NCBI GenBank assembly: GCA_964448445.1
Contig: CAYVAU010000011.1
Span: 1 to 33,133, forward strand
Length of the DNA stretch: 33,133 nucleotides
Direction of reading: 5' to 3'
Origin: B73-G16 sp964448445
GTDB lineage: Bacteria; Desulfobacterota; B13-G15
Notes under the pieces: model-generated
Told to the model about the DNA's origin: nothing
The model's database searches: none
Seen by the model: only the letters and a program-made list of their open reading frames with translations
Position numbers and translations under genes: made by a program
In this document: one piece after another, positions 1 through 7,581 of the stretch
Numbering within the stretch: the stretch's first letter is position 1
Layout of the letters: every line of letters begins with the position of its first letter

Positions 1-687
1 AAGGGAACCGTCAGGGCCGGCTTCCTGGTGGAAGCCAAGGAAGCCATAATCGAGGGCGATGTCGAGGGAACGGTCCTCACCAAGAGGGATTTAGAAGTCA
101 AGGGGGGGATCGCCAACGGAAGGAAGCGGGTCATATGCGGAGGGAATCTGCGGGCGACCTATATCCTCAATTCGCACGTTGAGGCCAGGGGCGATATCGA
201 GGTCGAAAGTTATATAAGGGACAGTGAGGTCTATTCGGGAGGGACGATCACGGTACATGGGAGGCCAGGAGCGATCATCGGAGGACATGTGCAGGCGAAA
301 AGGGGAATAAAGATCAGGGTGCTGGGTTCGAGGCTTTCGACCGGAACGAGGCTCTCTGCCGGTATCGATCCCTTCCTTGAGCGGCTCATCCGGGTGAAGT
401 TAAAGGAGCTGGAGGAGGAGCGGGCCCAAATTGAGGAGATAATGAGGGATCCCGAACTGCCCTTTGAGGAGCTATTTGACCTCGATCGTCAGCTTAAGGA
501 ACTCGAATTTTACCGTTCCCTGATGGAGGAAAGTCTCTATGAAGGTTCCCAAGAGGCCTTCATAGAAGTTCAGGAAAGGGCTTATCAGGGAGCAACCATC
601 TCCATCGGACGTGAATCCCTGAGGCTTGAAGAGGATCTGAAAGGGGTTGTCCGTTTTCGATTAAAGGGAGATAAAATAACGCTATAG
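1..687 (+). CDS. FapA/DUF342 family protein, 5'-truncated by the window edge
   Basis: The reading frame is open from base 1 and upstream of the GTG at 28, so the gene starts outside the window and 228 C-terminal residues are visible. The first ~110 residues have repeated short beta-strand units rich in Gly (GDVEGT, GGIANG, GGNLRA, GGHVQAKRGI), typical of the beta-helical DUF342/FapA core. A charged, probably coiled-coil segment follows (KELEEERAQIEEI onward). Family members are often found beside flagellar or polar-development genes, and the biochemical role is not settled. It ends 3 bases before motA and is probably co-transcribed with motAB. The family call is fairly secure, but no function is assigned. 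Confidence 0.8.
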   Translation, partial: KGTVRAGFLVEAKEAIIEGDVEGTVLTKRDLEVKGGIANGRKRVICGGNLRATYILNSHVEARGDIEVESYIRDSEVYSGGTITVHGRPGAIIGGHVQAKRGIKIRVLGSRLSTGTRLSAGIDPFLERLIRVKLKELEEERAQIEEIMRDPELPFEELFDLDRQLKELEFYRSLMEESLYEGSQEAFIEVQERAYQGATISIGRESLRLEEDLKGVVRFRLKGDKITL

Positions 688-690
688 GTC

Positions 691-1464
691 ATGGATCTAT
701 CGACCATACTGGGCATATTGCTCGGTTTGATCCTCATCGGTGGGGCCATTGCCATGGGAGGGGATATTGTCGGTTTTATCAACATCCCATCCTTTATGAT
801 CACCTTTGGAGGTACCGTAGCTGCCACTATGGTAATGTTCCCCTTGAAGACCGTGATGAACGCCATGAAGGTTGCGCAGGTCGCCTTAAGGGAACCCAAG
901 GACTCCCCTTTGGAGCTGATAGAAAAGATCGTGTCCTTGGCCCAAAAGGCCAGGAGGGAAAGCATCCTCGCCCTCGAGAACGAACCCATAGAGGATCCCT
1001 TCCTGCAGAAGGGAATACGGCTTGTGGTCGATGGGGCCGAGCCCGATTTCATCAAGGCCATCATGAGGACCGAGATAGCCATGATGCAGGAACGGCACAA
1101 AAGCGGCCAGAAGGTCTTCAAGGGCATGGGGGCCTTTGCACCGGCCTTCGGGATGATCGGCACCCTCATAGGACTGGTCCAGATGCTCAGGGCCATAGAT
1201 GACCCCCAAAAAATAGGTCCCGCCATGGCCGTAGCCCTGATCACCACCCTTTATGGGGCCGTGGCCGCAAATCTTGTGTTTTTGCCCATCGCATCAAAGC
1301 TTGAAGAACGCTCAAGGAGGGAGACGATCCTGCGGGAGATGATGCTCGAAGGGGTGCTTGCGATCCTTGCGGGAGAAAACCCCAGAATGATCAGGGAAAA
1401 GCTTTTGAGCTTTTTGCCGCCTTCGATGAGAGGGGAAGAGCATGGAGGAAAGAAGGCAGCGTGA
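691..1464 (+). CDS. motA: Flagellar motor stator protein MotA
   Basis: This 257-residue inner-membrane protein is the MotA/PomA part of the proton or sodium channel that drives flagellar rotation. Hydrophobic segments lie near residues 5-25 and 30-50, with a second pair near 150-170 and 180-205, which is the family's four-helix layout. The large cytoplasmic loop between the pairs is charged and contains the MRTEIAMMQERH segment. GAFAPAFGMIGTLIGL is the conserved family motif at the third helix. The ATG at 691 follows the upstream stop by 3 bases. The 3' end overlaps motB by 23 bases, indicating translational coupling. Ion specificity cannot be read from this sequence. Confidence 0.95.
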   Translation: MDLSTILGILLGLILIGGAIAMGGDIVGFINIPSFMITFGGTVAATMVMFPLKTVMNAMKVAQVALREPKDSPLELIEKIVSLAQKARRESILALENEPIEDPFLQKGIRLVVDGAEPDFIKAIMRTEIAMMQERHKSGQKVFKGMGAFAPAFGMIGTLIGLVQMLRAIDDPQKIGPAMAVALITTLYGAVAANLVFLPIASKLEERSRRETILREMMLEGVLAILAGENPRMIREKLLSFLPPSMRGEEHGGKKAA

Positions 1465-2281
1465 AGAAGAGAAGGAAGAAGGCGCTCCCCACTGGATGAC
1501 CACCTTCTCGGACATGACCACCCTCTTGCTGACCTTCTTCGTGCTCCTTTTCACCTTCGCCCAGTTTGACCTCATCAAGTTCAGGAGGGTCATGGGCTCG
1601 ATAAAGGAGGCCTTTGGGGTCCAGAGGACCCAAGTGGGGGAATTCCCAACCGCAGAGACCACCCCCATACAGCTTTTTGACTACCAAAAGCTTGATTCCG
1701 TAATCGAGATGTTTTACCGCCAGACCCGGATGTACCGGGAACTGAAGAGGGAGCTACAGAAGATCCCAGGAGTGGATGTGCTGGTTTCAGAGCGGGGCAT
1801 TGTAGTGAGGGCGGAGGAAAGGATCTTCTTCGATCTGGGTAAGGCCGATATAAAACCCGAAGCCTATCCCTTCCTGGACAAGATGGCAGAGCTCATCAAG
1901 CAGTATCCGGATTACAGGGTGGCCATAGAGGGACATACCGATGACCTGCCCATAAATACGCCCCGTTTCCCCTCCAACTGGGAACTCTCGGCCATAAGGG
2001 CCACAACCGTCCTTAAGTACTTCCTGACCAAGGGAATTCCCCCTGAGAGGCTTAAGGCCGTAGGTTATGCTGACACCAAGCCCCTGGTCCCTAATACCTC
2101 CATGGAGAACAGGGCCAAAAACCGCAGGGTGGAATTTGTGTTCTCCATTGAGAGTGATGAGGAGCGCTTCACCCGAAAATTCGAGGGGATAATGCGGGAA
2201 CTGGAGAGGCGCAGGATCGAGCGGCTGAAATCCAGGACCCCGGAAAAAATTTCCTCCAAAGAAGCACAACCTCCGGGATAA
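1442..2281 (+). CDS. motB: Flagellar motor stator protein MotB
   Basis: This 279-residue partner of MotA anchors the stator to peptidoglycan. A short charged N-terminus leads to a single membrane helix (about residues 20-40). The expected ion-binding Asp is D24 in the TFSDMTTLLLTFFVLL context. The C-terminal half is an OmpA/MotB peptidoglycan-binding domain with GHTDDLPI, the NWELSAIRA segment and the RAKNRRVEF ending. The start overlaps motA by 23 bases in another frame, as in many motAB pairs. The C-terminal tail (about 255-279) is Arg/Lys-rich and probably disordered. After the stop comes a 68-base gap with promoter features before flgF. Confidence 0.96.
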   Translation: MEERRQREEEKEEGAPHWMTTFSDMTTLLLTFFVLLFTFAQFDLIKFRRVMGSIKEAFGVQRTQVGEFPTAETTPIQLFDYQKLDSVIEMFYRQTRMYRELKRELQKIPGVDVLVSERGIVVRAEERIFFDLGKADIKPEAYPFLDKMAELIKQYPDYRVAIEGHTDDLPINTPRFPSNWELSAIRATTVLKYFLTKGIPPERLKAVGYADTKPLVPNTSMENRAKNRRVEFVFSIESDEERFTRKFEGIMRELERRRIERLKSRTPEKISSKEAQPPG

Positions 2282-2308
2282 AAAACGCGCAGCTGGGCCT
2301 CCTCTGAA

Positions 2309-2324
2309 AGGCATACCGCTTGCT
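2309..2324 (+). promoter_or_regulatory. Sigma-54-type -24/-12 promoter upstream of flgF
   Basis: AGGCATACCGCTTGCT fits the sigma-54 pattern TGGCAC-N5-TTGCA. The invariant GG is at 2310-2311 and the GC at 2322-2323, separated by exactly 10 bases. It lies in the only sizeable gap of the early flagellar run, 68 bases between motB and flgF. A start about 12 bases after the GC (near 2335) leaves the flgF ribosome site AAAGGAGG (2336-2343) on the transcript. Sigma-54 control of rod and hook genes is known in many proteobacterial flagellar systems. The call rests on motif and position only. Confidence 0.68.
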
Positions 2325-2349
2325 ATCCTTACTTCAAAGGAGGTCCAGG

Positions 2350-3075
2350 ATGGCCTCGATAGAGTTCACTTCGGGACTCGCTTCGGCAGGAATTGTCCTT
2401 GAAAAGTGGCTTGAGGCCATAAGCCATAATCTGGCCAACCTCGATACACCTGGCTACAAGCGGCAGGTAATCGCTTTCAAGATGGAGGTGCTTTCCGAAA
2501 CGGGACAGAATCCCCTCCCCGTGGGCGTGAACCTATCCAAAAGGACCGTTGATCTGACCCAGGGGATGTTGAAACCCACGGGGAACCCCTTGGATCTTGC
2601 CATCTCGGGGGAGGGATTTTTCGTGATCGAGACGTCCTCGGGGACAAGATACACCAGGAAAGGGAACTTCCGGCTCGACCCCGATGGGTTTTTGGTCACC
2701 GCGGAGGGGTATCGCGTGATGGGGCAGGGGGGTCCCATTATGATAGGGCGTTATGGCTCGGTTGTCGTCAATGAGGCCGGCGAAATCATCGTCGATGGTG
2801 AGATGGTCGATGTCTTAAGGATCGTCACCTTTCCCGAGGGGACTGAATACATCCCCGAAGGCAGGGGTTTGATAAGGGTTAAAGGTGCTCAGCCATCCGA
2901 GGCTCGTGCCTTTTCGGTAAAGCAGGGATATCTGGAGCGGTCAAACGTCAGTGCCATTGAGGAGATGGTAAAGCTCATTAATGTGGTCCGGAGCTTTGAA
3001 TCCTATCAGAAGGCGGTTCAAACGGCCTTTGAAGATGTCAGTCGAAGGTTGCTTCAGGAGGTGATAAAGGCATAA
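2350..3075 (+). CDS. flgF: Flagellar basal-body rod protein FlgF
   Basis: This 241-residue proximal-rod protein is exported through the flagellar type III system and needs no cleaved signal. The N-terminal helix with SHNLANLDTPGYKR and the C-terminal SNVSAIEEMVKLI / RSFESYQKAVQ segment are the rod/hook family signatures. The central GNPLDLAISGEGFFVIE and YTRKGNF motifs mark the FlgF/FlgG branch. I take the ATG at 2350, not the in-frame TTG at 2320, because AAAGGAGG sits six bases before it and the rod signature starts right after. It is shorter than flgG and precedes it, the usual flgF-flgG order. It is the first gene behind the sigma-54-type element. Confidence 0.93.
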   Translation: MASIEFTSGLASAGIVLEKWLEAISHNLANLDTPGYKRQVIAFKMEVLSETGQNPLPVGVNLSKRTVDLTQGMLKPTGNPLDLAISGEGFFVIETSSGTRYTRKGNFRLDPDGFLVTAEGYRVMGQGGPIMIGRYGSVVVNEAGEIIVDGEMVDVLRIVTFPEGTEYIPEGRGLIRVKGAQPSEARAFSVKQGYLERSNVSAIEEMVKLINVVRSFESYQKAVQTAFEDVSRRLLQEVIKA

Positions 3076-3088
3076 AGGAGGAGGAGAA

Positions 3089-3874
3089 ATGCAGGCCCTT
3101 TGGATTTCTGCCACCGGTATGAAGGCTCAGGAGATGAGGATAAACGTCATAGCCAACAATTTGGCCAACATAAACACGACGGGGTTTAAAGCATCAAGGG
3201 CCGATTTCGAGGACCTCTCCTACCAGACGCTTAAAGCCGCAGGGGCTCAAGGGGCTGCAGGTACCGAAATCCCCACGGGGATAGACCTGGGTCTGGGGGT
3301 CAGGCTTGCTTCGGTTCAGAAACTCTTCCTTCAGGGCGATTACCATCAAACTCAGAACCCCCTCGATCTGGCCATAGAAGGGAAGGGATTTTTCCAGGTG
3401 AGCCTTCCCGATGGGACGATCGCTTACACCCGTTCGGGGGCCTTCAAGCTATCAAGTGACGGGACAATCGTGACCTCTGAAGGATACCCCCTTCAGCCCG
3501 AGATAGTCATCCCAACGGAGGCCCAATCGATAACGATCCTGCCGGATGGCACCGTTACGGTCACCTTGCCCGGGCAGACGGCCCCTCAGGAACTGGGGCG
3601 CATCGAACTTGCCGATTTCGTGAACCCCGCAGGCCTCAAGGCGATAGGCAAAAATCTCTTTCTGGCCACCGAGGCCTCAGGGGATCCGGTAACAGGAAAC
3701 CCGGGGGAGGAGGGATTTGGGACCATCGCTCAGGGGTTTCTGGAAATGTCCAACGTGGATCTTGTCGGTGAGATGGTCGAGATGATCATGGCCCAGAGGG
3801 CCTATGAGATAAACAGCAAAGTGATCCAAGCAGCAGACGACATGCTCGGCTCAACCGTGAACCTGAAGAGGTAA
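3089..3874 (+). CDS. flgG: Flagellar distal rod protein FlgG
   Basis: This 261-residue protein forms the distal rod that crosses the periplasm to the hook. It opens with MQALWISATGMKAQEMR and IANNLANINTTGFKASRADFE. In its middle it has QNPLDLAIEGKGFFQV and YTRSGAF. It ends with the SNVDLVGEMVEMI / QRAYEINSKVIQ helix. All are close to canonical FlgG, and the length matches the family (about 260). A strong AGGAGGAG ribosome site precedes the ATG by a few bases. The 13-base gap after flgF implies one transcript. Confidence 0.97.
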   Translation: MQALWISATGMKAQEMRINVIANNLANINTTGFKASRADFEDLSYQTLKAAGAQGAAGTEIPTGIDLGLGVRLASVQKLFLQGDYHQTQNPLDLAIEGKGFFQVSLPDGTIAYTRSGAFKLSSDGTIVTSEGYPLQPEIVIPTEAQSITILPDGTVTVTLPGQTAPQELGRIELADFVNPAGLKAIGKNLFLATEASGDPVTGNPGEEGFGTIAQGFLEMSNVDLVGEMVEMIMAQRAYEINSKVIQAADDMLGSTVNLKR

Positions 3875-3879
3875 GGGAA

Positions 3880-4791
3880 ATGCGAAGGCTTCTGCTTCTG
3901 GGATTCCTTTTGGGATCGGTCGCCTTCGCCCAGAGCCGGGTCACGATACCTAAGGAGGTCACCGTAAAGGGTGAATGGATCCGTCTGGGGGAGATAGCCA
4001 TCATTCAGGGGGAAAGGGATGCCCTGAGGGACATAACCCTAGGGAAGGCACCCCTTCCCGGCTCGGAGCGAATCCTTCGATGTGCGATGATCAAGGCAAA
4101 GGTCGGGGAAGGGGTGAAACTCTCCTGCCCGGGGAAGGTCAAAGTTAAGCGTGCCTTCCAAAGGCTAACCGAAGATCAGATCAAAGAGATTGTTCTGGAA
4201 CACCTGAAAGGGAAACTCCCTTTTGCAAGGAGGCTTGAGCTTGAGGACTTTAAGATCAGCGGAAAGGCCATACTGCCGGTGGGTAAGGTCCGTTACTTGG
4301 TGTTTGAAAATTCGAGGAAGATCCTCGGAAGGGCGAGCTTCACGGTGCTTTTGAGGGTGGGGAATTTCGAACAGAAGGTCTTGGTCTCGGGAGTGGTCAG
4401 GGCGTGGGCCCCTGTACCCTTGGCTTCAAGGCGCATCAATAGACATCAGCTTCTGATGCCGCAAGATATAACCATGAGGGAGCTGGAACTTTCGCGTCTG
4501 CCAAGGAGTATCGTTCTTGATCCCCGGTGGCTTTACGGAAAACGCACTCTCACCTCCATCCCCAGGGGTTCTCCCTTTCGTTGGGATCAGGTGGAGGTCC
4601 CTCCAGCGGTGAGAAGGGGCGATGTGGTGAAGGTCATAGCCGACACTCCACGGGTGAGGGCTCAGGTGCTCGCGGTTGTGCTTGAGGAGGGAAGGATCGG
4701 GGAAACCATAAGGGTGAGGAACCTGAGTTCGGGCAAAGAGTTCTTGGCGGAGGTGGTCAGCGAGTCGATCCTGAAGGTGAGGGGACTATGA
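3880..4791 (+). CDS. flgA: Flagellar P-ring assembly chaperone FlgA
   Basis: This 303-residue periplasmic protein assists FlgI P-ring assembly. The N-terminus (MRRLLLLGFLLGSVAFAQS) is a Sec signal peptide with a likely cut after AFA. The mature part starts with a beta-rich region. An SAF-type domain follows from about 185 (RINRHQLLMPQDITMREL, then PRGSPFRWDQV), with a C-terminal domain containing VRRGDVVKVIADTPRVR and the VRNLSSGKEFLAEV segment. These are hallmarks of FlgA. Its place directly before flgH and flgI fits the role. Its 3' end overlaps flgH by four bases (ATGA). Confidence 0.92.
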   Translation: MRRLLLLGFLLGSVAFAQSRVTIPKEVTVKGEWIRLGEIAIIQGERDALRDITLGKAPLPGSERILRCAMIKAKVGEGVKLSCPGKVKVKRAFQRLTEDQIKEIVLEHLKGKLPFARRLELEDFKISGKAILPVGKVRYLVFENSRKILGRASFTVLLRVGNFEQKVLVSGVVRAWAPVPLASRRINRHQLLMPQDITMRELELSRLPRSIVLDPRWLYGKRTLTSIPRGSPFRWDQVEVPPAVRRGDVVKVIADTPRVRAQVLAVVLEEGRIGETIRVRNLSSGKEFLAEVVSESILKVRGL

Positions 4792-5471
4792 TGAGAAGGA
4801 CCTTTTTGGTTCTGGGGGCTATTCTCCTCCTTTTGGGCTGTGCCGAGAAGAGGGAATTGGTCAAACGCCCTCCCTTCCGGCCTGTGATCGCTCCCCCTTC
4901 AGAACCGCTGTCTGAAGGCTCCCTCTGGCGGGAAGGCGAAAGATCCCTCTTTCTGGATCACAAGGCCCGGCAGGTGGGGGACATCGTGACAGTGAAAATT
5001 GTGGAGGTCAACACTGCCCAAAACAGCGCCAAAACCGAAACGTCGCGTTCTTCGGAGGTTGATGCCGGTGTAACTACCTTTTTGAATGCCCCCCTCCATT
5101 TCGGCCTTGACAAGATATGGTCGGGAGGATTCAGACCCGAGCTCAAATCGAGCATAGACATGGATTTTGAGGGCGAAGGGACTACATCGCGCAGCACGCG
5201 ATTTTTGGCCACCATAAGCTGTCAGGTGGTTGAGGTGCTGCCAAATGGGAATCTGGTAATCGAGGGCTGGAGGGAGGTGAAGATAAACCGGGAGAGGGAA
5301 TACATAATGCTTAAGGGTGTGGTCAGGCCCGAGGACATCGGGGCGGATAATACGGTACTTTCAACTGCATTGGCCAATGCCCAGATAGAGTACTCGGGGA
5401 AGGGAGTGGTCTCGGACAAGCAGGGACCTGGGTTCCTGACCCGGATCCTGGACCTCATATGGCCTTTTTAA
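4788..5471 (+). CDS. flgH: Flagellar L-ring lipoprotein FlgH
   Basis: This 227-residue protein forms the outer-membrane L ring. The signal peptide MMRRTFLVLGAILLLLGC ends in a lipobox (LLLLGC), so Cys18 is the likely lipidated residue. The mature part contains SLW, the ARQVGDIVTVKIVE motif and the GEGTTSRSTRF segment. It continues with the conserved VVEVLPNGNLVIEG and the VRPEDIGADNTV / ANAQIEYSGKG ending. All are standard for FlgH. Its presence is direct evidence for an outer membrane. The ATG overlaps the flgA stop; a second in-frame ATG lies at 4791. Confidence 0.96.
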   Translation: MMRRTFLVLGAILLLLGCAEKRELVKRPPFRPVIAPPSEPLSEGSLWREGERSLFLDHKARQVGDIVTVKIVEVNTAQNSAKTETSRSSEVDAGVTTFLNAPLHFGLDKIWSGGFRPELKSSIDMDFEGEGTTSRSTRFLATISCQVVEVLPNGNLVIEGWREVKINREREYIMLKGVVRPEDIGADNTVLSTALANAQIEYSGKGVVSDKQGPGFLTRILDLIWPF

Positions 5472-5472
5472 G

Positions 5473-6558
5473 ATGAAAAGGGCGCTCTTGCTCACAGCGA
5501 TATTGCTTCCCCTCCTCGCCCATGGGGCCCAGAGGATAAAGGACCTCGGTTTCTTCCAGGGGGTGAGGCCCAATGAGCTCATAGGTTACGGACTGGTGGT
5601 GGGGCTCAAGGGCACGGGGGATAAGAGGGGAACCTGGTTCACCGTACAGTCCTTGGCGAATATGCTCGATCGGATGGGAATCACCGTCGACCCTGCTCGT
5701 CTCAAAGTGAAGAACGTGGCTGCGGTGATGGTTACGGCGAAGCTGCCACCTTTCGCCAAACCCGGCAGCAGGATCGACGTGACCGTTTCCTCTATCGGGG
5801 ATGCCACAAGCCTTCAGGGCGGCACCCTCCTTCTCACCCCCCTCAAGGGGCCTGACGGAAAGGTTTATGCCGTTGCCCAAGGGCCAGTCCTGGTGGGAGG
5901 GATGGCCGCAGCAGGGGCAGCAGCACAGGTTGCCGTCAACATCCCCACGGTGGGGAAGATCCCCGGAGGGGCCATAGTCGAGAGGGAGGTGCCCCTGGGC
6001 CTCAATTACAGGGAAGAACTGAGGCTGAACCTCTACAGGCCTGACTTCACCACGGCCAAAAGGGTCGAAGAGGCCATCGACCGTGCCTTCGGTCAGGACC
6101 TGGCGAAGGTCGTGGATGCAGGCACAATCCTTGTGAGGGTCCCCCCCGGTAAGAGGAACGAGGTACCCTCCTTCATCGCATCCATCGAAGGTCTGAGGGT
6201 AACAGCCGATTCCGTGGCCAAGGTCGTGGTGGATGAAAGGACAGGCACCATCGTGATCGGTGAGGGGGTGAGGATAAAGCCCGTTGCCGTCTCCCATGGT
6301 AGCATCACCGTGGAGATCAAGGAAAGGCCTTGGGTCTCACAACCCGAACCCTTTGCCCCCGGTGAGACGGTCGTGGTCCCCGAAACCGAAGTCGAGGTCA
6401 GGGAGGAAAAGGGACATGTGGCCCTGGTCCAAGGGGCGACGGTTGGGGAATTGGTCAGGGCCCTAAATGCCCTGGGTGTAACCACCAGGGACCTCATCTC
6501 GATCCTTCAGGCCATAAGGGCTGCCGGAGCCCTGGAAGGGGAACTGGAGGTCATCTGA
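5473..6558 (+). CDS. flgI: Flagellar P-ring protein FlgI
   Basis: This 361-residue periplasmic protein forms the P ring around the rod. It has a cleavable signal peptide (MKRALLLTAILLPLLAHGA), then RIKDLGFFQGVRPNELIGYG and LVVGLKGTGDK, a near-invariant FlgI opening. Further family signatures are RIDVTVSSIGDATSLQGG, LLLTPLKGPDG, the ERTGTIVIGEGV segment and the C-terminal VRALNALGVTTRDLISIL. The length is typical. The start follows the flgH stop by one base and the 3' end shares one base with the flgJ start (TGATG). Confidence 0.97.
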   Translation: MKRALLLTAILLPLLAHGAQRIKDLGFFQGVRPNELIGYGLVVGLKGTGDKRGTWFTVQSLANMLDRMGITVDPARLKVKNVAAVMVTAKLPPFAKPGSRIDVTVSSIGDATSLQGGTLLLTPLKGPDGKVYAVAQGPVLVGGMAAAGAAAQVAVNIPTVGKIPGGAIVEREVPLGLNYREELRLNLYRPDFTTAKRVEEAIDRAFGQDLAKVVDAGTILVRVPPGKRNEVPSFIASIEGLRVTADSVAKVVVDERTGTIVIGEGVRIKPVAVSHGSITVEIKERPWVSQPEPFAPGETVVVPETEVEVREEKGHVALVQGATVGELVRALNALGVTTRDLISILQAIRAAGALEGELEVI

Positions 6559-6866
6559 TGGAAGTGCTCCTCATAGGGTTCGAACCCTACCTTTTCCGAA
6601 AGGACCCAAAGGAGGTCTGTCAGGCCTTTGAAGCCCTGTTTCTGGAGAGACTCCTTCAGGCCATGGATCGGACCGTAGGGCGCTCGGGGCTTTTTCCCGA
6701 GACCACCGCCTCCAGGATTTACCGCTCCCTGTGGTATCAAGCCCTGGCCTATGAGATGGCAAGGGCGGGGGGACTCGGGCTGTCGGAGAGGTTGCTCAAA
6801 GAACTGAGAGGGGCTAAAGTTTTTCCCCACAATGCCGATGGGGAAAAGGGGAGGGATGGATCATGA
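6558..6866 (+). CDS. flgJ: FlgJ-type rod-binding protein, rod-cap domain only
   Basis: This 102-residue protein corresponds to the N-terminal rod-scaffold/cap domain of FlgJ. Evidence is the CQAFEALFLERLLQAMDR helix followed by SRIYRSLWYQALAYEMAR, matching the FlgJ pattern (A..FE..FL..ML..MR, then Y..M.....A..MA). The peptidoglycan hydrolase domain of enterobacterial FlgJ is absent. Many diderm phyla have this short form, so I do not regard it as a broken gene. It sits immediately after flgI, as usual. Its last 50 bases also carry the flgM promoter, and its stop overlaps the flgM start by four bases. Confidence 0.85.
   Translation: MEVLLIGFEPYLFRKDPKEVCQAFEALFLERLLQAMDRTVGRSGLFPETTASRIYRSLWYQALAYEMARAGGLGLSERLLKELRGAKVFPHNADGEKGRDGS
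6815..6841 (+). promoter_or_regulatory. Sigma-28 (FliA) promoter for flgM, inside flgJ
   Basis: TAAAGTTT (6815-6822) is an exact sigma-28 -35 element. It is followed by an 11-base spacer and GCCGATGG (6834-6841), which matches the GCCGATAA -10 element at six of eight bases. The spacing is exactly the consensus. The predicted start near 6849 leaves a leader of about 14 bases, with the GGGGAGGGA ribosome site before the flgM ATG at 6863. Enterobacterial flgM is likewise read from a late sigma-28 promoter inside an earlier transcript. An 8-bp inverted repeat (TTTTCCCC 6821-6828 / GGGGAAAA 6840-6847) straddles the spacer and -10 region. Confidence 0.78.
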
Positions 6867-7180
6867 GGGTAGGGGAAAAACCACCCATAGGCCTTGAGGA
6901 TTATATAAGGCAGCAACTAAGGGGAGTGACCGAAAAGGTCAGGGCCGAACGGGAGGACCGCGCCCACAGGGTCAGGGGACAAGGCGAAAAGGTCGCCATT
7001 TCCCAAGAAGCCCAGGAATTGGTGGAATTGCTCCGCAGGGCCAAGGAGATACCCGAGGTCCGGATGGAACTGGTGAGAAGGTTGAGGGAGGCCATTCAGA
7101 AAGGGACTTACGAGGTCTCCTCCCGGGATGTGGCCACCAAGATGATCCTCGAATCCCTTTACGAAGTGCTGGGAAGATGA
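6863..7180 (+). CDS. flgM: Anti-sigma-28 factor FlgM
   Basis: This 105-residue protein is predicted to bind and hold FliA (sigma-28) until the hook is finished and FlgM is exported. The charged N-terminal half looks disordered. The C-terminal half has the FlgM sigma-binding pattern: VAISQEAQELVELL, then RMELVRRLREAIQKGTY, then VATKMILESL. Placement between flgJ and flgN-flgK agrees with the family. It has its own sigma-28-type promoter just upstream (6815-6841), predicting feedback on its own expression. It overlaps the flgJ stop and the flgN start by four bases each. Confidence 0.9.
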   Translation: MRVGEKPPIGLEDYIRQQLRGVTEKVRAEREDRAHRVRGQGEKVAISQEAQELVELLRRAKEIPEVRMELVRRLREAIQKGTYEVSSRDVATKMILESLYEVLGR

Positions 7181-7581
7181 GCAACCTCTTGGAGCTTTAC
7201 AGAGAACAGATAAGGCTGCTCGAGGAACTGCTGGAGCTTTTGAGGCGCGATGCCCAGATCATAAGGAGCGGGTCGGTGGAGGCCCTCGATGAGCTCATCG
7301 AAAGCAACAAGAAGAAGGAAACCCTCGCCCTGAAGGTGAAAGTCATAGAGGAGGAGAAAAGGCGCCTCGAAGTGGATCGGGGAGAGGCCGAGGAGTTCGA
7401 GGACAGGATCAGGGCCATCGTCCAGGAGATCGCCCAGCAGGGAGAAAGGAACCGGGTGATGCTGGAAGGATCCCTGTCGCTGGTCAGGGCGATGCTCGGG
7501 GTGCTTTTGCCGCCTCAGGCCTATACCCCTCAGGGTAGGCCCCTTTCCGAGATACCTTCCAGATCACGGGGCAAGTACTGA
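7177..7581 (+). CDS. flgN: FlgN-like export chaperone
   Basis: This 134-residue, mostly helical acidic protein (NLLELYREQIRLLEELLELL, then a long charged helix) resembles FlgN, the cytoplasmic chaperone for the hook-filament junction proteins FlgK and FlgL. Sequence conservation in FlgN is weak, so the call leans on size, helical character and position between flgM and flgK. The C-terminal ~30 residues are Pro/Arg-rich and probably disordered. The start overlaps flgM (ATGA) and the stop overlaps the flgK ATG (TGATG), indicating coupled translation with its client. Confidence 0.82.
   Translation: MSNLLELYREQIRLLEELLELLRRDAQIIRSGSVEALDELIESNKKKETLALKVKVIEEEKRRLEVDRGEAEEFEDRIRAIVQEIAQQGERNRVMLEGSLSLVRAMLGVLLPPQAYTPQGRPLSEIPSRSRGKY

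Noticed and set aside
585..1247. Antisense open frame of about 220 codons opposite motA
   Set aside because: It mirrors the codon periodicity of motA, has no ribosome site and shows no recognisable domain; the same applies to antisense frames at 5455-6297, 12334-12942 and 31610-32374.
2320..2349. TTG at 2320 as the flgF start
   Set aside because: It has no ribosome site and overlaps the sigma-54-type element. The ATG at 2350 has AAAGGAGG at ideal distance.
6558..6866. flgJ as a truncated or broken gene
   Set aside because: The rod-binding domain is complete, and a stand-alone version without hydrolase is common in many phyla.
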